A stretch of 38,428 nucleotides of DNA from a virus: positions 1 through 38,428 of the IMG/VR virus record IMGVR_UViG_3300004369_000049. One strand, 5' to 3'. Under the pieces are notes generated by a model. The model was not told the origin of the DNA, made no database searches, and saw only the letters and a program-made list of their open reading frames with translations. Shown one piece after another: positions 1 through 5,911 of the stretch. A program made the translations under genes and the position numbers. Position 1 is the stretch's first letter. Each line of letters begins with the position of its first letter.

Positions 1-146
1 GGCCCTTCTTCATGTCGGCCCTCAGGGCGCTCAGGGCGGCGCTCAGGGCGGCCGGCGACACATGGGGCCGCCGATGGCGACGCTCGACGCTCACGAAGGA
101 TCAGGGCGGCGCTCGACACTGACGCTCGGCGGCGCTCGACGCCGGC
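1..146. repeat. Degenerate GGCGCTC-rich repeats
   Basis: No gene is visible. The first 150 bases are built from variants of GGCGCTCAGGGC and (G/T)GCGCTCGAC; a seven-base GGCGCTC core recurs several times in the same orientation. It lies just before the first copy of the dispersed intergenic element. It could be a repeat-rich junction, a protein-binding array or slippage-generated sequence. No function can be assigned. Confidence 0.5.
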
Positions 147-170
147 TTGACACTGGCGCTCGACGATGAG

Positions 171-294
171 AGTCATCCGCCACCGTCACGAGAAGCGCGA
201 CGGCCGAAGGCGGGGAGTCCCGCTACGACGCCGCATCGGGCCGGCGCAGCAGGTGGATGGGCAGTCCCGCAGCGCAGCCGCGCCCCTCGGGGCT
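171..294 (+). repeat. Dispersed intergenic element, copy A
   Basis: Starts with the shared core AGTCATCCGCCACCGTCA (171-188). A first GGGGAGTCCCG lies at 212-222, then the conserved hairpin at 263-294: AGTCCCG, an inner GCAGC/GCCGC arm, and CGGGGCT. Related copies lie at about 2399, 3885 and 5812. All four point the same way, and all are intergenic whatever the direction of the flanking genes. This copy faces the 3' end of the leftward gene at 335-775. Confidence 0.75.
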
Positions 295-300
295 ACACGA

Positions 301-326
301 CCCCCACCCGCCGAAGCGGGCAGGGG
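301..326 (-). terminator. GC-rich hairpin after the gene at 335-775
   Basis: CCCC(C)ACCCGC, loop CGAA, GCGGGCAGGGG: a strong 11-bp imperfect stem just beyond the stop of the leftward gene. There is no T-run, so it may slow polymerase or protect the 3' end rather than act as a classical intrinsic terminator. Confidence 0.45.
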
Positions 327-334
327 CTTGGGTG

Positions 335-775
335 TCAGTCTTCGTCGTCAGTGAAGCCGAACAGTTCGTTCAGAGCGTCGATCTCAGTCTTCTGCTCTCG
401 CTGTTCGTCGTGAACTGCCCTAACGAACTCATCGAAGCCACCAAACTCTTCGGTGGCCTCATCGAGAAGTTTGGCCAGTTTGGCCGATCGCTCTTCCCGC
501 TCGGCTCGCTCTTCCGGCGTTTCCGAGCGAACCATGCGGTCGTACTCGATCATCATGCCGGCGTAGGCGAACGCTGAATACTGCTCACGGTCGAGATCAA
601 GTTCGGCCTTGATCTTGTCCACGAGCATCTGAACTGGGAGCATTTCGTTCCGTTCCACGCTCATCTCGGCCATCTCAAACACGATGTGTTTCCGAAACTC
701 ATGGAGGGCCACCAGGTTGTCTGGCTCCATCCAGTCGGACTCAGGCGAAATGCCGAAGTCGATAGCAGATTTCAT
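335..775 (-). CDS. Hypothetical acidic helical protein, 146 aa
   Basis: Family not recognised. The product is acidic and mostly helical, with a long charged Glu/Arg/Lys stretch in its second half that may form a coiled coil; there are no membrane segments or Cys motifs. I start at the ATG at 775, because GAAAGG lies six bases before it; the in-frame ATG at 781 directly abuts that ribosome binding site. A promoter (TTGTCT-18-TACACT on the minus strand, 806-835) and the TGACAACTAC leader box precede it. A cytosolic early phage protein is likely, with function unknown. Confidence 0.75.
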   Translation of the reverse strand: MKSAIDFGISPESDWMEPDNLVALHEFRKHIVFEMAEMSVERNEMLPVQMLVDKIKAELDLDREQYSAFAYAGMMIEYDRMVRSETPEERAEREERSAKLAKLLDEATEEFGGFDEFVRAVHDEQREQKTEIDALNELFGFTDDED

Positions 776-805
776 GGGCATCCTTTCTGTCGGTTGTAGT
801 TGTCA

Positions 806-835
806 AGTGTAATCGCAAAGTGCCGGCCGAGACAA
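806..835 (-). promoter_or_regulatory. Promoter for 335-775 (TTGTCT-18-TACACT)
   Basis: Read on the minus strand, -35 TTGTCT is at 830-835 and -10 TACACT at 806-811, separated by 18 bp. TGACAACTAC follows immediately. The same box sits in the leaders of 1140-1604 and 4624-4839, and in diverged form before 2751-3107. Confidence 0.6.
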
Positions 836-847
836 CTTGTGGGCCGA

Positions 848-1030
848 TCAGTCGGTGACGATGGGGATGTCGGCGTATCGAGGATCATCCTCGCTGATCT
901 TGGGCCAGGACGAGTACCAGCCATCCATAGGCTGGCATTTCGTACAGTCCTCGCATGGGAAGCCCTCATTGTCGTAGTCCAAGTTCAATGGATCTCCGCA
1001 GTTTGGGCAGGTGGGATGTGTGTTAGTCAT
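848..1030 (-). CDS. Small zinc-ribbon protein, 60 aa
   Basis: A 60-residue protein with CPNCG near the N-terminus and a second cluster (CEDCTKC) about 18 residues later. This is the spacing of a zinc ribbon, so it probably binds one zinc through four of these Cys. No other domain is visible. There is no ribosome binding site; TAGGCT lies six bases upstream of the ATG, so the transcript is probably leaderless. It is divergent from 1140-1604. The role is unknown; such proteins may bind nucleic acid or partner proteins. Confidence 0.75.
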   Translation of the reverse strand: MTNTHPTCPNCGDPLNLDYDNEGFPCEDCTKCQPMDGWYSSWPKISEDDPRYADIPIVTD

Positions 1031-1036
1031 GCGTCG

Positions 1037-1042
1037 AGCCTA
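1037..1042 (-). promoter_or_regulatory. Leaderless -10 box (TAGGCT-6-ATG)
   Basis: On the minus strand TAGGCT ends six bases before the ATG at 1030, and no Shine-Dalgarno sequence fits between. The -35 is weak (TTTTCT-like). Confidence 0.5.
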
Positions 1043-1078
1043 CCGAAAATGTGTGAAGACAGAAAATCCGATGCGAAG

Positions 1079-1108
1079 TTGTCACAGCCCTTGACTGTCC
1101 CCTAGAGT
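1079..1108 (+). promoter_or_regulatory. Promoter for 1140-1846 (TTGTCA-18-TAGAGT)
   Basis: TTGTCA at 1079-1084 and TAGAGT at 1103-1108. The leader then carries TGACAACTAC directly before GAAAGGAGG, the same arrangement as at 4566-4620. Confidence 0.6.
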
Positions 1109-1139
1109 TGGCAGTGACAACTACCGAAAGGAGGCCCAA

Positions 1140-1604
1140 GTGGGTCTTGACAACATTCCGAAGGAGTACCCCTGCCGGTCGAAGGGGACAGCCGTCCTGG
1201 TCGATGACCGCATCGACTGTAAGGCCACGCAAGCATGGGGCGGTTGCCCTTGGAAGAATGACTTGGAGAAGTCGGGGATTTCCACTGGGGCCGTGTACGG
1301 CATGTTCGGAACCGACTGCTGGTATCGAGGCAAGTACGGCAACTACTTGCTGGAAGAAGTGACTGACGCCGATCCGATGGGCGACAACTTGGATTTCTAC
1401 GGAGACAACGAAGACGGAACCGAGAAGTCGCCGGCCTCGTGTGTTGCTGTGGCCGATCTCATCGGCACGATCCTGGCCGACTACACGCCGGACGAGATCG
1501 CAGAAGATCAGGAGAAGAAGGAGACCGTCGATGGCTTGCGCTACGCAGAGTGGTATCTGCGCTGGGCGGCCGAGCAGTGCGGTGGACTGGTGTGCTGGTA
1601 CTGA
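1140..1604 (+). CDS. Conserved hypothetical phage protein, 154 aa
   Basis: Begins GLDNIPKEYPC, a beginning I recall from small conserved actinobacteriophage proteins of unknown function. Seven Cys are spread along it, among them YPC near the start, WGGCPW, GTDCWY and VCWY at the C-terminus, so metal binding is possible. The second half is an acidic helix (TPDEIAEDQEKKE). The GTG start is chosen because GAAAGGAGG lies about six bases upstream. It heads a short operon: its TGA overlaps the next ATG by one base. Confidence 0.8.
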   Translation: MGLDNIPKEYPCRSKGTAVLVDDRIDCKATQAWGGCPWKNDLEKSGISTGAVYGMFGTDCWYRGKYGNYLLEEVTDADPMGDNLDFYGDNEDGTEKSPASCVAVADLIGTILADYTPDEIAEDQEKKETVDGLRYAEWYLRWAAEQCGGLVCWY

Positions 1605-1846
1605 TGAGCGCACCCGTCATCATTCACATCTTCAACGGAGAGGTCGCCGGCATCGAGTGTGCTGGCGATCTCCCGAAGATCGTGATCGTGGATCACGTCG
1701 CAGAGAACATCGCAGTCATGGCCCCCAACGGAGCGAAGACTCCCGAAGGGTTCGCACTGCTGGAACTGGCAGGACCTGGGCATGCCGAGAAGCCCGACGA
1801 GGAATGGCGGCAGTGGGCCGAGAACCTCTTTGATCTCACAACATAG
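1604..1846 (+). CDS. Hypothetical protein, 80 aa
   Basis: Not recognised. A compact acidic protein whose first half alternates hydrophobic residues (VIIHIF, KIVIVDHVAENIAVM), suggesting a small beta-sheet fold, followed by a Trp-containing helix. The start codon overlaps the stop of the upstream gene (TGATG), so translation is probably coupled. It has no signal peptide or Cys motif. Confidence 0.7.
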   Translation: MSAPVIIHIFNGEVAGIECAGDLPKIVIVDHVAENIAVMAPNGAKTPEGFALLELAGPGHAEKPDEEWRQWAENLFDLTT

Positions 1847-1859
1847 GAAGGAGACAGAC

Positions 1860-2051
1860 ATGCTGGCGACAGCAGACGATCTGACTGGCTTTATCGGCCG
1901 CAAAGGACAGATCGAACTGAACAGTCTGACAGTCGAGGTGGGCGTGCTGAACGCTCGCCATCGCTACGGGCATGTCGATCTGCTGATCTCACCGAACGCA
2001 GGTTCAGGAGAACAGTGGGTCGAAGCACGTCGAGTGAAGCTCGCAGACTGA
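1860..2051 (+). CDS. Hypothetical small protein, 63 aa
   Basis: A small beta-rich protein: short strands (QIELNSLTVEVGVL, HVDLLIS, WVEARRVKL) separated by turns, which could form a small barrel. No family recognised. AGGAAGGAG lies just upstream of the ATG. It is the last gene of the unit starting at 1140 and is followed at once by a strong hairpin terminator. Confidence 0.7.
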   Translation: MLATADDLTGFIGRKGQIELNSLTVEVGVLNARHRYGHVDLLISPNAGSGEQWVEARRVKLAD

Positions 2052-2067
2052 CAGTTATCACCCCCCA

Positions 2068-2367
2068 TCAAGGGCCGCATCCGCAAGTCGGGTGCGGCCC
2101 TTGTGCTTTCTGGTCGATGTACGGAAGAAGCAGCCAGTGACGCTCGATCAGTTCGGGAAAGTCGTCCACGATGATCTGCCGCACCTCGGCCCATTCGGCC
2201 GGCGAAGGCTCGCTGCCGTGAGACTGCTCGGCAAGATTTAGCCAGAAGGTGATCTGGTCCTGGCCGGCACTGGCCGAAGCCATCGTGAAGGCGGCATCTA
2301 GCAGGAACTTTGTGAAGTTGGAGAGACTCATACTCCATACGAGGATCGTTCGATCCGCCGGTGTCAA
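2068..2367 (-). CDS. Hypothetical protein, 99 aa (start uncertain)
   Basis: Not recognised. Mostly helical, with SNFTKFLLDAAFTMASASAG followed by Trp/Leu-rich amphipathic helices; the last dozen residues, Gly/Pro/Cys-rich, are encoded within the terminator stem. The TTG at 2367 has AGAAAG upstream; an ATG at 2331 would give an 87-residue protein but its GGAG is too close. It is convergent with the gene at 1860-2051. Confidence 0.6.
   Translation of the reverse strand: MTPADRTILVWSMSLSNFTKFLLDAAFTMASASAGQDQITFWLNLAEQSHGSEPSPAEWAEVRQIIVDDFPELIERHWLLLPYIDQKAQGPHPTCGCGP
2070..2102. terminator. Hairpin between convergent genes
   Basis: AAGGGCCGCATCCG, a five-base loop, then CGGGTGCGGCCCTT: a 14-bp stem with one G-U pair. 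It ends the rightward unit and also encodes the C-terminal residues of the leftward gene at 2068-2367. Confidence 0.7.
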
Positions 2368-2398
2368 AACTTTCTGGGACTGCCAGTCGGCGAACGAG

Positions 2399-2470
2399 AC
2401 TCATCCGCCACCGTCACTGCGTACTGTTGGGGTGGTGGGGTCCCGCAGCGTGCTGCGCCGCCTCGGGGCT
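2399..2470 (+). repeat. Dispersed intergenic element, copy B
   Basis: Core ACTCATCCGCCACCGTCAC (2399-2417), 21 bases, then GGTCCCG (2439-2445), an inner GCAGC/GCTGC arm and CGGGGCT (2464-2470). A related GTCTCGATG follows downstream, as in copy C. It lies between the starts and ends of leftward genes, so it is not a coding remnant of either. Confidence 0.75.
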
Positions 2471-2523
2471 GCCTGGCCTCGACGTGGTCTCGATGTCGTG
2501 GGGTCTCGTCGATGTCGAGAACG

Positions 2524-2550
2524 AAAAAGGCCGGCCCTGGTGGGCCGGCC
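2524..2550 (-). terminator. Intrinsic terminator of the 2573-3107 unit
   Basis: On the minus strand a perfect GGGCCGGCC hairpin with a four-base loop is followed by TTTTT. It lies directly downstream of the small membrane-protein gene. Confidence 0.85.
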
Positions 2551-2572
2551 CTGATCGGGGGGATGGGGGGAT

Positions 2573-2743
2573 TCAGCGGAGTTGCGAACGCTTACGAACA
2601 CCCGCACGCAGAGCCTGGCGAGACTCGACGCAGGATCGACGCAGTCCCACCAGGCCAGCGATCAGCAGGACTGGCGAGACGATCGTCAGAACTTCCAGAT
2701 TCGTGCGGATGATCTCACGCACCAGGTCGGGATAGGTCAGCAT
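2573..2743 (-). CDS. Small single-pass membrane protein, 56 aa
   Basis: One clear membrane segment (LTIVSPVLLIAGLVGL, about residues 18-34), preceded by a helix and followed by a basic Arg-rich tail, predicting the tail inside the cell. The start is the ATG at 2743, seven bases after the stop of 2751-3107; GGAAG lies upstream, inside the end of that gene. It could be a holin/antiholin-like or superinfection-exclusion peptide, but nothing proves that. Confidence 0.65.
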   Translation of the reverse strand: MLTYPDLVREIIRTNLEVLTIVSPVLLIAGLVGLRRSCVESRQALRAGVRKRSQLR

Positions 2744-2750
2744 GGCCGGC

Positions 2751-3107
2751 CTACTTCCAGCACGAGGCGGAATAGGCAACCTGGCCAACCTCGTCAGCGA
2801 AAACGTCCGACTGCTCAAACTCGACCACGTCCGATCCTCGCCTAGCACCGCTGGCGATCGTCCGAATGCGGCGCACCGAGTAGGTGTCCGACCAGTCGAG
2901 GATCACATCGACTCGACGTGTTCCGTCGATGGGCAGGCGCAGGCCGACGACATCGTCTCGATCAGTCGAGTAGATGGGGAACGTCTTACCGCCCGAGATG
3001 GCGAGAAGATTCATAATGCCGATCTGCTGGGCAATGACTCGATGATCGCAGGAGCGGCCATCGGCAGTCTTTGTCAGCATTCGGAGCTGTGCGGGTGAAA
3101 TTTTCAC
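2751..3107 (-). CDS. Hypothetical protein, 118 aa
   Basis: Not recognised. It begins KISPAQLRML, followed by a short helical domain and a beta-rich region (VVGLRLPIDGTRRVDVILDW) with many acidic residues. The GTG at 3107 is chosen because AGGAGG sits six bases upstream and a promoter (TTGCCA-17-TACGCT) precedes it; a longer reading frame begins upstream but would cross this promoter. First gene of a two-gene unit with the membrane protein at 2573-2743. Confidence 0.75.
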   Translation of the reverse strand: MKISPAQLRMLTKTADGRSCDHRVIAQQIGIMNLLAISGGKTFPIYSTDRDDVVGLRLPIDGTRRVDVILDWSDTYSVRRIRTIASGARRGSDVVEFEQSDVFADEVGQVAYSASCWK

Positions 3108-3140
3108 GTCGTACCTCCTGGGGTTAGTAGTGACAGCGAC

Positions 3141-3169
3141 AGCGTACCGACTCGAGGCGATCGTGGCAA
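3141..3169 (-). promoter_or_regulatory. Promoter for 2573-3107 (TTGCCA-17-TACGCT)
   Basis: Minus strand: TTGCCA at 3164-3169, TACGCT at 3141-3146. GAGTCGGTAC(G/T)CT and GCGTTGCC around it match the promoter at 4566-4594, as does the downstream TGTCACTAC, so the two appear to share a common origin or regulator. Confidence 0.65.
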
Positions 3170-3172
3170 CGC

Positions 3173-3201
3173 TTGTCTTCGATCCTTGTCCCCTGTAGGC
3201 T
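3173..3201 (+). promoter_or_regulatory. Promoter for 3247-3807 (TTGTCT-17-TAGGCT)
   Basis: TTGTCT at 3173-3178 and TAGGCT at 3196-3201, back to back with the divergent promoter at 3141-3169. A 45-base leader with GGGAGG precedes the ATG. Confidence 0.6.
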
Positions 3202-3246
3202 CCAAGCACCCACCCGCTCCAGTGGTGGCACATAGGGAGGTTCACA

Positions 3247-3807
3247 ATGTCAGACACCGTCGATCAGTCGGCACTGGCCGACGATCTGCTCGATCGGCAG
3301 TCGATCGAGTTACCGGATGGGCGCACGTTGCGCCTAGTCGAGAATCCGGACTACGACTCCTCGATCGAAGACTTCGATTGCTACGGACGGATCGAACTTA
3401 TTCCACGTCACAAACGGCAATACTCGACACGGCCTGACGGATTCGATGGATTCGCACGCAAGGTCTGGTCCCACGATGGCGAGCGTTTCTGGTGGCAACC
3501 GCCGGACGACCTCCGCACGGCCAAGCGTGAGCCTGTCTACGTCGAGGATGCCTACGGAGTCGTCCACCGCCACCCCTACGCCTTCACTGATCCAGTGGGG
3601 ACCCTTCAGCGCAACGTGGCTGATCTGCTCACGTTCGGATTCGTGGTCGTTGGCGTCGAGGTTCTGTCCGATTGCGAGTCCTGCCATCGGGCGCAGGTGA
3701 TCGGTTCCGCCTACATCGGCGGAGTCGAGGCGATGGCCGATCGTGACCATACGCGCGATCTGGTCGCTGATCTGGTCGCTGAAGCCCTGGCAGACGCTAA
3801 GTCCTGA
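3247..3807 (+). CDS. Hypothetical protein, 186 aa
   Basis: A soluble acidic protein with a beta-rich first half (LPDGRTLRLVENPDY, GRIELIPRHKR) and Trp-rich WSHDGERFWWQPP in the middle. The C-terminus repeats DLVADLVAEAL as a helix. I do not recognise a Pfam-level family. GGGAGG is well placed before the ATG. It is a single-gene unit with its own promoter and terminator, divergent from 2751-3107. Confidence 0.8.
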   Translation: MSDTVDQSALADDLLDRQSIELPDGRTLRLVENPDYDSSIEDFDCYGRIELIPRHKRQYSTRPDGFDGFARKVWSHDGERFWWQPPDDLRTAKREPVYVEDAYGVVHRHPYAFTDPVGTLQRNVADLLTFGFVVVGVEVLSDCESCHRAQVIGSAYIGGVEAMADRDHTRDLVADLVAEALADAKS

Positions 3808-3818
3808 TCCGCTCGGAA

Positions 3819-3850
3819 CGACCGCCGGCCTGATCTGGGGCCGGCGGTCG
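3819..3850 (+). terminator. Terminator of 3247-3807
   Basis: CGACCGCCGGCC, an eight-base loop, GGCCGGCGGTCG: a perfect 12-bp stem followed by TTTCGC. Confidence 0.8.
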
Positions 3851-3884
3851 TTTCGCGTCTGGGCGCACACTGCCGGCACTGGCG

Positions 3885-3970
3885 ACTCATCCGCCACCGT
3901 CAGAAGAAGCGGGCGGGTCGGGGGGTCCCGCAGCGCAGCTGCGGCCCTCGGGGCTGATTGGGGTCTCGAT
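3885..3970 (+). repeat. Dispersed intergenic element, copy C
   Basis: Core ACTCATCCGCCACCGTCA (3885-3902), 21 bases, GGTCCCG (3924-3930), inner CCGCAGC-GCA-GCTGCGG hairpin, CGGGGCT (3949-3955), then GATTGGGGTCTCGATG. It is the most complete copy. The outer arm pairs as RNA using G-U pairs, whereas copy D pairs with A-U, which looks like covariation. Confidence 0.8.
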
Positions 3971-4204
3971 GAGTCTGGAGCCGGCCCTCGAGTCCTGGAT
4001 CGCCGATCCGCATTGATGTCGAGTGGATTATCGGCGACTCGAGTTTTTCGCAAGTTTTTCGCAGGCCTGTGACCAGGGGTTTTGTCGGGTCTTCAGGTTC
4101 TTGCCGGCGGAGCCAGCTCAAAGAGTACGATCGCCGGCGCGGATGGCCGATGCCTGCTTCGGGCGGTTGGGTGGTGGGGGAGTCCCGAGTCGAAAATGTA
4201 AGCA

Positions 4205-4408
4205 TCACACCCCCATCCGTCGGATCTCGAGAGCGCGCTGAACCGCAGGGTCGGACGTTGGCAGGCGATCGTGGAAAAGCACCAGGTCGAGCAACTCGTC
4301 GATCAGGCGGCGCAGATCCTCACATTGCTCGTCGGCAGCGAAGAACTTCGCCCAGCCGGCTCGTCGTGAGGCGTCTAGGGCGTAAAGGGTTCGGTCGTTG
4401 GGTGTCAT
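4205..4408 (-). CDS. Hypothetical small helical protein, 67 aa
   Basis: Not recognised. Short, charged and helical (CEDLRRLIDELLDLVLFHDR), beginning MTPNDRTLYALD. AAGGAA lies before the ATG. It stands alone between the gene-poor segment and the promoter of 4624-4839. No metal-binding or membrane motif. Confidence 0.65.
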   Translation of the reverse strand: MTPNDRTLYALDASRRAGWAKFFAADEQCEDLRRLIDELLDLVLFHDRLPTSDPAVQRALEIRRMGV

Positions 4409-4565
4409 GTGGTTCCTTTCGTTGTGCTTCTACCTATTGCAGTTTTTGGCTGGGTTTTTGGTCGGGCTGACGCCCATAACTGCCACTTCGCACGGAAAAA
4501 CCGGCAAGTCAGGTGCTGAAAAGCAATGTGAAATTAGCCACACAAAAGAAATCTCAGAAATAGCG

Positions 4566-4594
4566 TTGTCAAGCGTTGCCGGAGTCGGTACTCT
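4566..4594 (+). promoter_or_regulatory. Promoter for 4624-5298 (TTGTCA-17-TACTCT)
   Basis: TTGTCA at 4566-4571 and TACTCT at 4589-4594; the leader then has TTGTCAACTAC directly before the ribosome binding site. TGTCAAG overlaps the -35, as in other promoter regions of the window. Confidence 0.7.
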
Positions 4595-4623
4595 ACAGTT
4601 GTCAACTACAGGAAGGAACGGAC

Positions 4624-4839
4624 ATGACAGTTCACGCACACAAAGCAGTCAAAAGATTGTTCAAGCAGATCGAGGCTCTCGGGTTCGAGATCATCGCACG
4701 CAAGAACGGTTTCGCGATCTATCCGCCCAAAGAAATCGGCGGGCAGGTCTACTACACGCACGGAACGCTGAAGTCGATCAAGCCGATCGTCAAGCAGTTC
4801 AAGAAGATCTACAACGTCGATCTCGACATGAAACCATAA
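4624..4839 (+). CDS. HicA-like small protein, 71 aa
   Basis: The layout (helix KRLFKQIEALGFEI, strand ARKNGFAIYPP, strand QVYYTHGT, helix IKPIVKQFKKIY) resembles the dsRNA-binding-like fold of HicA toxins. The usual catalytic His in the GSH-type motif is absent (KNGF here), so an active RNase is doubtful and no HicB partner is adjacent. It may be an RNA- or DNA-binding derivative. The ATG at 4624 follows AGGAAGGA. It is cotranscribed with 4852-5298, twelve bases downstream. Confidence 0.75.
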   Translation: MTVHAHKAVKRLFKQIEALGFEIIARKNGFAIYPPKEIGGQVYYTHGTLKSIKPIVKQFKKIYNVDLDMKP

Positions 4840-4851
4840 GGAGAAACACAC

Positions 4852-5298
4852 ATGGCAACACGAGCAATTGTTGGCGTCGACTGCGGAGCAGGAGCGTGGG
4901 AAGGACGCTACATCCATTGGGACAACTACCCCGAGCGAATGGTTCCGCTTCTCGCTGAACTCGTCGAGCGTGACGGCTGGCAGAAGGTCGTCGACGTCAT
5001 CGTCAACAAACGTCAATCGTGGTCGATGCTCGATCCGAACGTGGACGAGTCCTCGCCATTCTTCACACGGGATAACTACGAGCCTGGCTACGGGTTCTTC
5101 CATTCTGATGGAATGATGGAGTCGTACACAAACGAGACCGGCTACTACTCATGGGCCGAGTACGTCTACGTCATGGATGACGAGGGCGTCACGGTGTTCA
5201 CGGTTCACGGCGACGAGCCGGAGACGACCGAGTTTGACGCACGCTTCACATGGAGCGAGGCGAAAGCCCTAGGCCTGAAACTACAGGCGTCCAAGTAA
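4852..5298 (+). CDS. Conserved hypothetical phage protein, 148 aa
   Basis: Contains GRYIHWDNYPERM near residue 20, a motif I recall from small actinobacteriophage proteins of unknown function (consensus roughly RYIHWDGYP). The rest is Tyr/Trp/acidic-rich, ending in a short helix. There are no membrane segments. AAGGAG precedes the ATG. Second gene of the unit starting at 4624; its last 18 bases overlap the end of the convergent metallopeptidase-like gene. Confidence 0.8.
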   Translation: MATRAIVGVDCGAGAWEGRYIHWDNYPERMVPLLAELVERDGWQKVVDVIVNKRQSWSMLDPNVDESSPFFTRDNYEPGYGFFHSDGMMESYTNETGYYSWAEYVYVMDDEGVTVFTVHGDEPETTEFDARFTWSEAKALGLKLQASK

Positions 5299-5730
5299 AC
5301 GCAGCACAAGCACAACGAGCCTCGGCGTGTGTCTTTCCCCTGGGGGACGCATGCCGAGGTTTCTTTGTTTGAACTGGCTGGCGAGTTTCCTGGCCCAGTA
5401 GGAGCCGATCTCTTCACGCACAACCTCGACGTAGAAGTGACGGAACACGTCATGGTGACCAGGTGGCGCACCAGCCAGGTCGGTCAGACCGTGGGCGATC
5501 TCGTGAGCGACGATCCAGGCCGGCGATCTTTCTCCGATCTCGATCCGGTTGACGGCGCAGTAGCACCAGGCCTGCGACTCATCGTGAGTGACCACGACTT
5601 TCCAGCCAGGTAGATGGCGGCGAACCATGGCCCTGGCGTTCCCCACGTCTGTGCGGCGGTTGATCTTTGCCGAGGTGAAGGTGTCCCATTCCGCTTCGTA
5701 GGTGCTTTGAATGCGGTCACGGTACGACAT
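5281..5730 (-). CDS. Zincin-like metallopeptidase, 149 aa
   Basis: Carries HEIAHGLTDLAG around residue 78: the HExxH zinc-binding and catalytic motif of small zincins (SprT/WSS1-like or ImmA/IrrE-like in size), followed by a His pair (GHHDVF) that could provide the third ligand. Substrate unknown. No signal peptide, so it probably acts in the cytosol. The ATG at 5730 lacks a good ribosome binding site; TGTAATTT lies nine bases upstream, suggesting a nearly leaderless mRNA. It converges with 4852-5298. Confidence 0.75.
   Translation of the reverse strand: MSYRDRIQSTYEAEWDTFTSAKINRRTDVGNARAMVRRHLPGWKVVVTHDESQAWCYCAVNRIEIGERSPAWIVAHEIAHGLTDLAGAPPGHHDVFRHFYVEVVREEIGSYWARKLASQFKQRNLGMRPPGERHTPRLVVLVLRLLGRL
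5320..5367 (+). terminator. Terminator of the 4624-5298 unit
   Basis: CCTCGGCGTGTGTC (5320-5333) pairs with GACGCATGCCGAGG (5346-5359), 14 bp with two G-U pairs, followed by TTTCTTTG. It lies within the 3' coding part of the opposite gene. Confidence 0.75.
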
Positions 5731-5811
5731 CGACCGGACAAATTACACCGGTGAAGTTGCCGGCGATGTCACCCCGAACAAACGCCCACGAGGCCGGCGC
5801 ACTCAGTCCGG

Positions 5812-5905
5812 AGTCATCCGCCACCGTCAGTAGTTGAAGGCGTGCGTGTGGGGGGTGTGGAGTCCCGAGAAATCGGACGACACATCGGGACTGATTGGGT
5901 AGGAT
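5812..5905 (+). repeat. Dispersed intergenic element, copy D
   Basis: Core AGTCATCCGCCACCGTCA (5812-5829), then AGTCCCG (5861-5867) and CGGGACT (5886-5892) as a perfect 7-bp outer arm, with a loop that differs from the other copies. GATTGGG follows, as in copy C, and here runs straight into the -10 box TAGGAT (5900-5905) of the helicase gene. So this copy sits in a promoter region. Confidence 0.75.
5877..5905 (+). promoter_or_regulatory. Leaderless promoter of the helicase gene
   Basis: ACGACA (5877-5882), 17 bp, TAGGAT (5900-5905), then six bases to the ATG. It overlaps the hairpin of repeat copy D, so the element could control this promoter. Confidence 0.5.
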
Positions 5906-5911
5906 GGCGCC

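Larger units (their letters stand above)
3808..4204. other. Gene-poor intergenic segment
   Basis: About 400 bases without a convincing gene. It holds the terminator at 3819-3850, repeat copy C (3885-3955), a direct repeat of GTTTTTCGCA near 4042-4063, and a partial copy of the dispersed element at 4170-4190 that has the GGTGGTGGGGGAGTCCCGAG part but lacks the 18-base core. Open frames here have no ribosome binding sites and read through the hairpins, so I treat them as chance. Confidence 0.55.

Noticed and set aside
3334-4053. Leftward 239-codon frame over 3247-3807
   Set aside because: It reads through the terminator and repeat copy C and lacks a ribosome binding site; the forward gene has a promoter and a good start.
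4624-4839. Functional HicA toxin
   Set aside because: The catalytic His motif is missing and no HicB antitoxin is adjacent; kept only as fold similarity.
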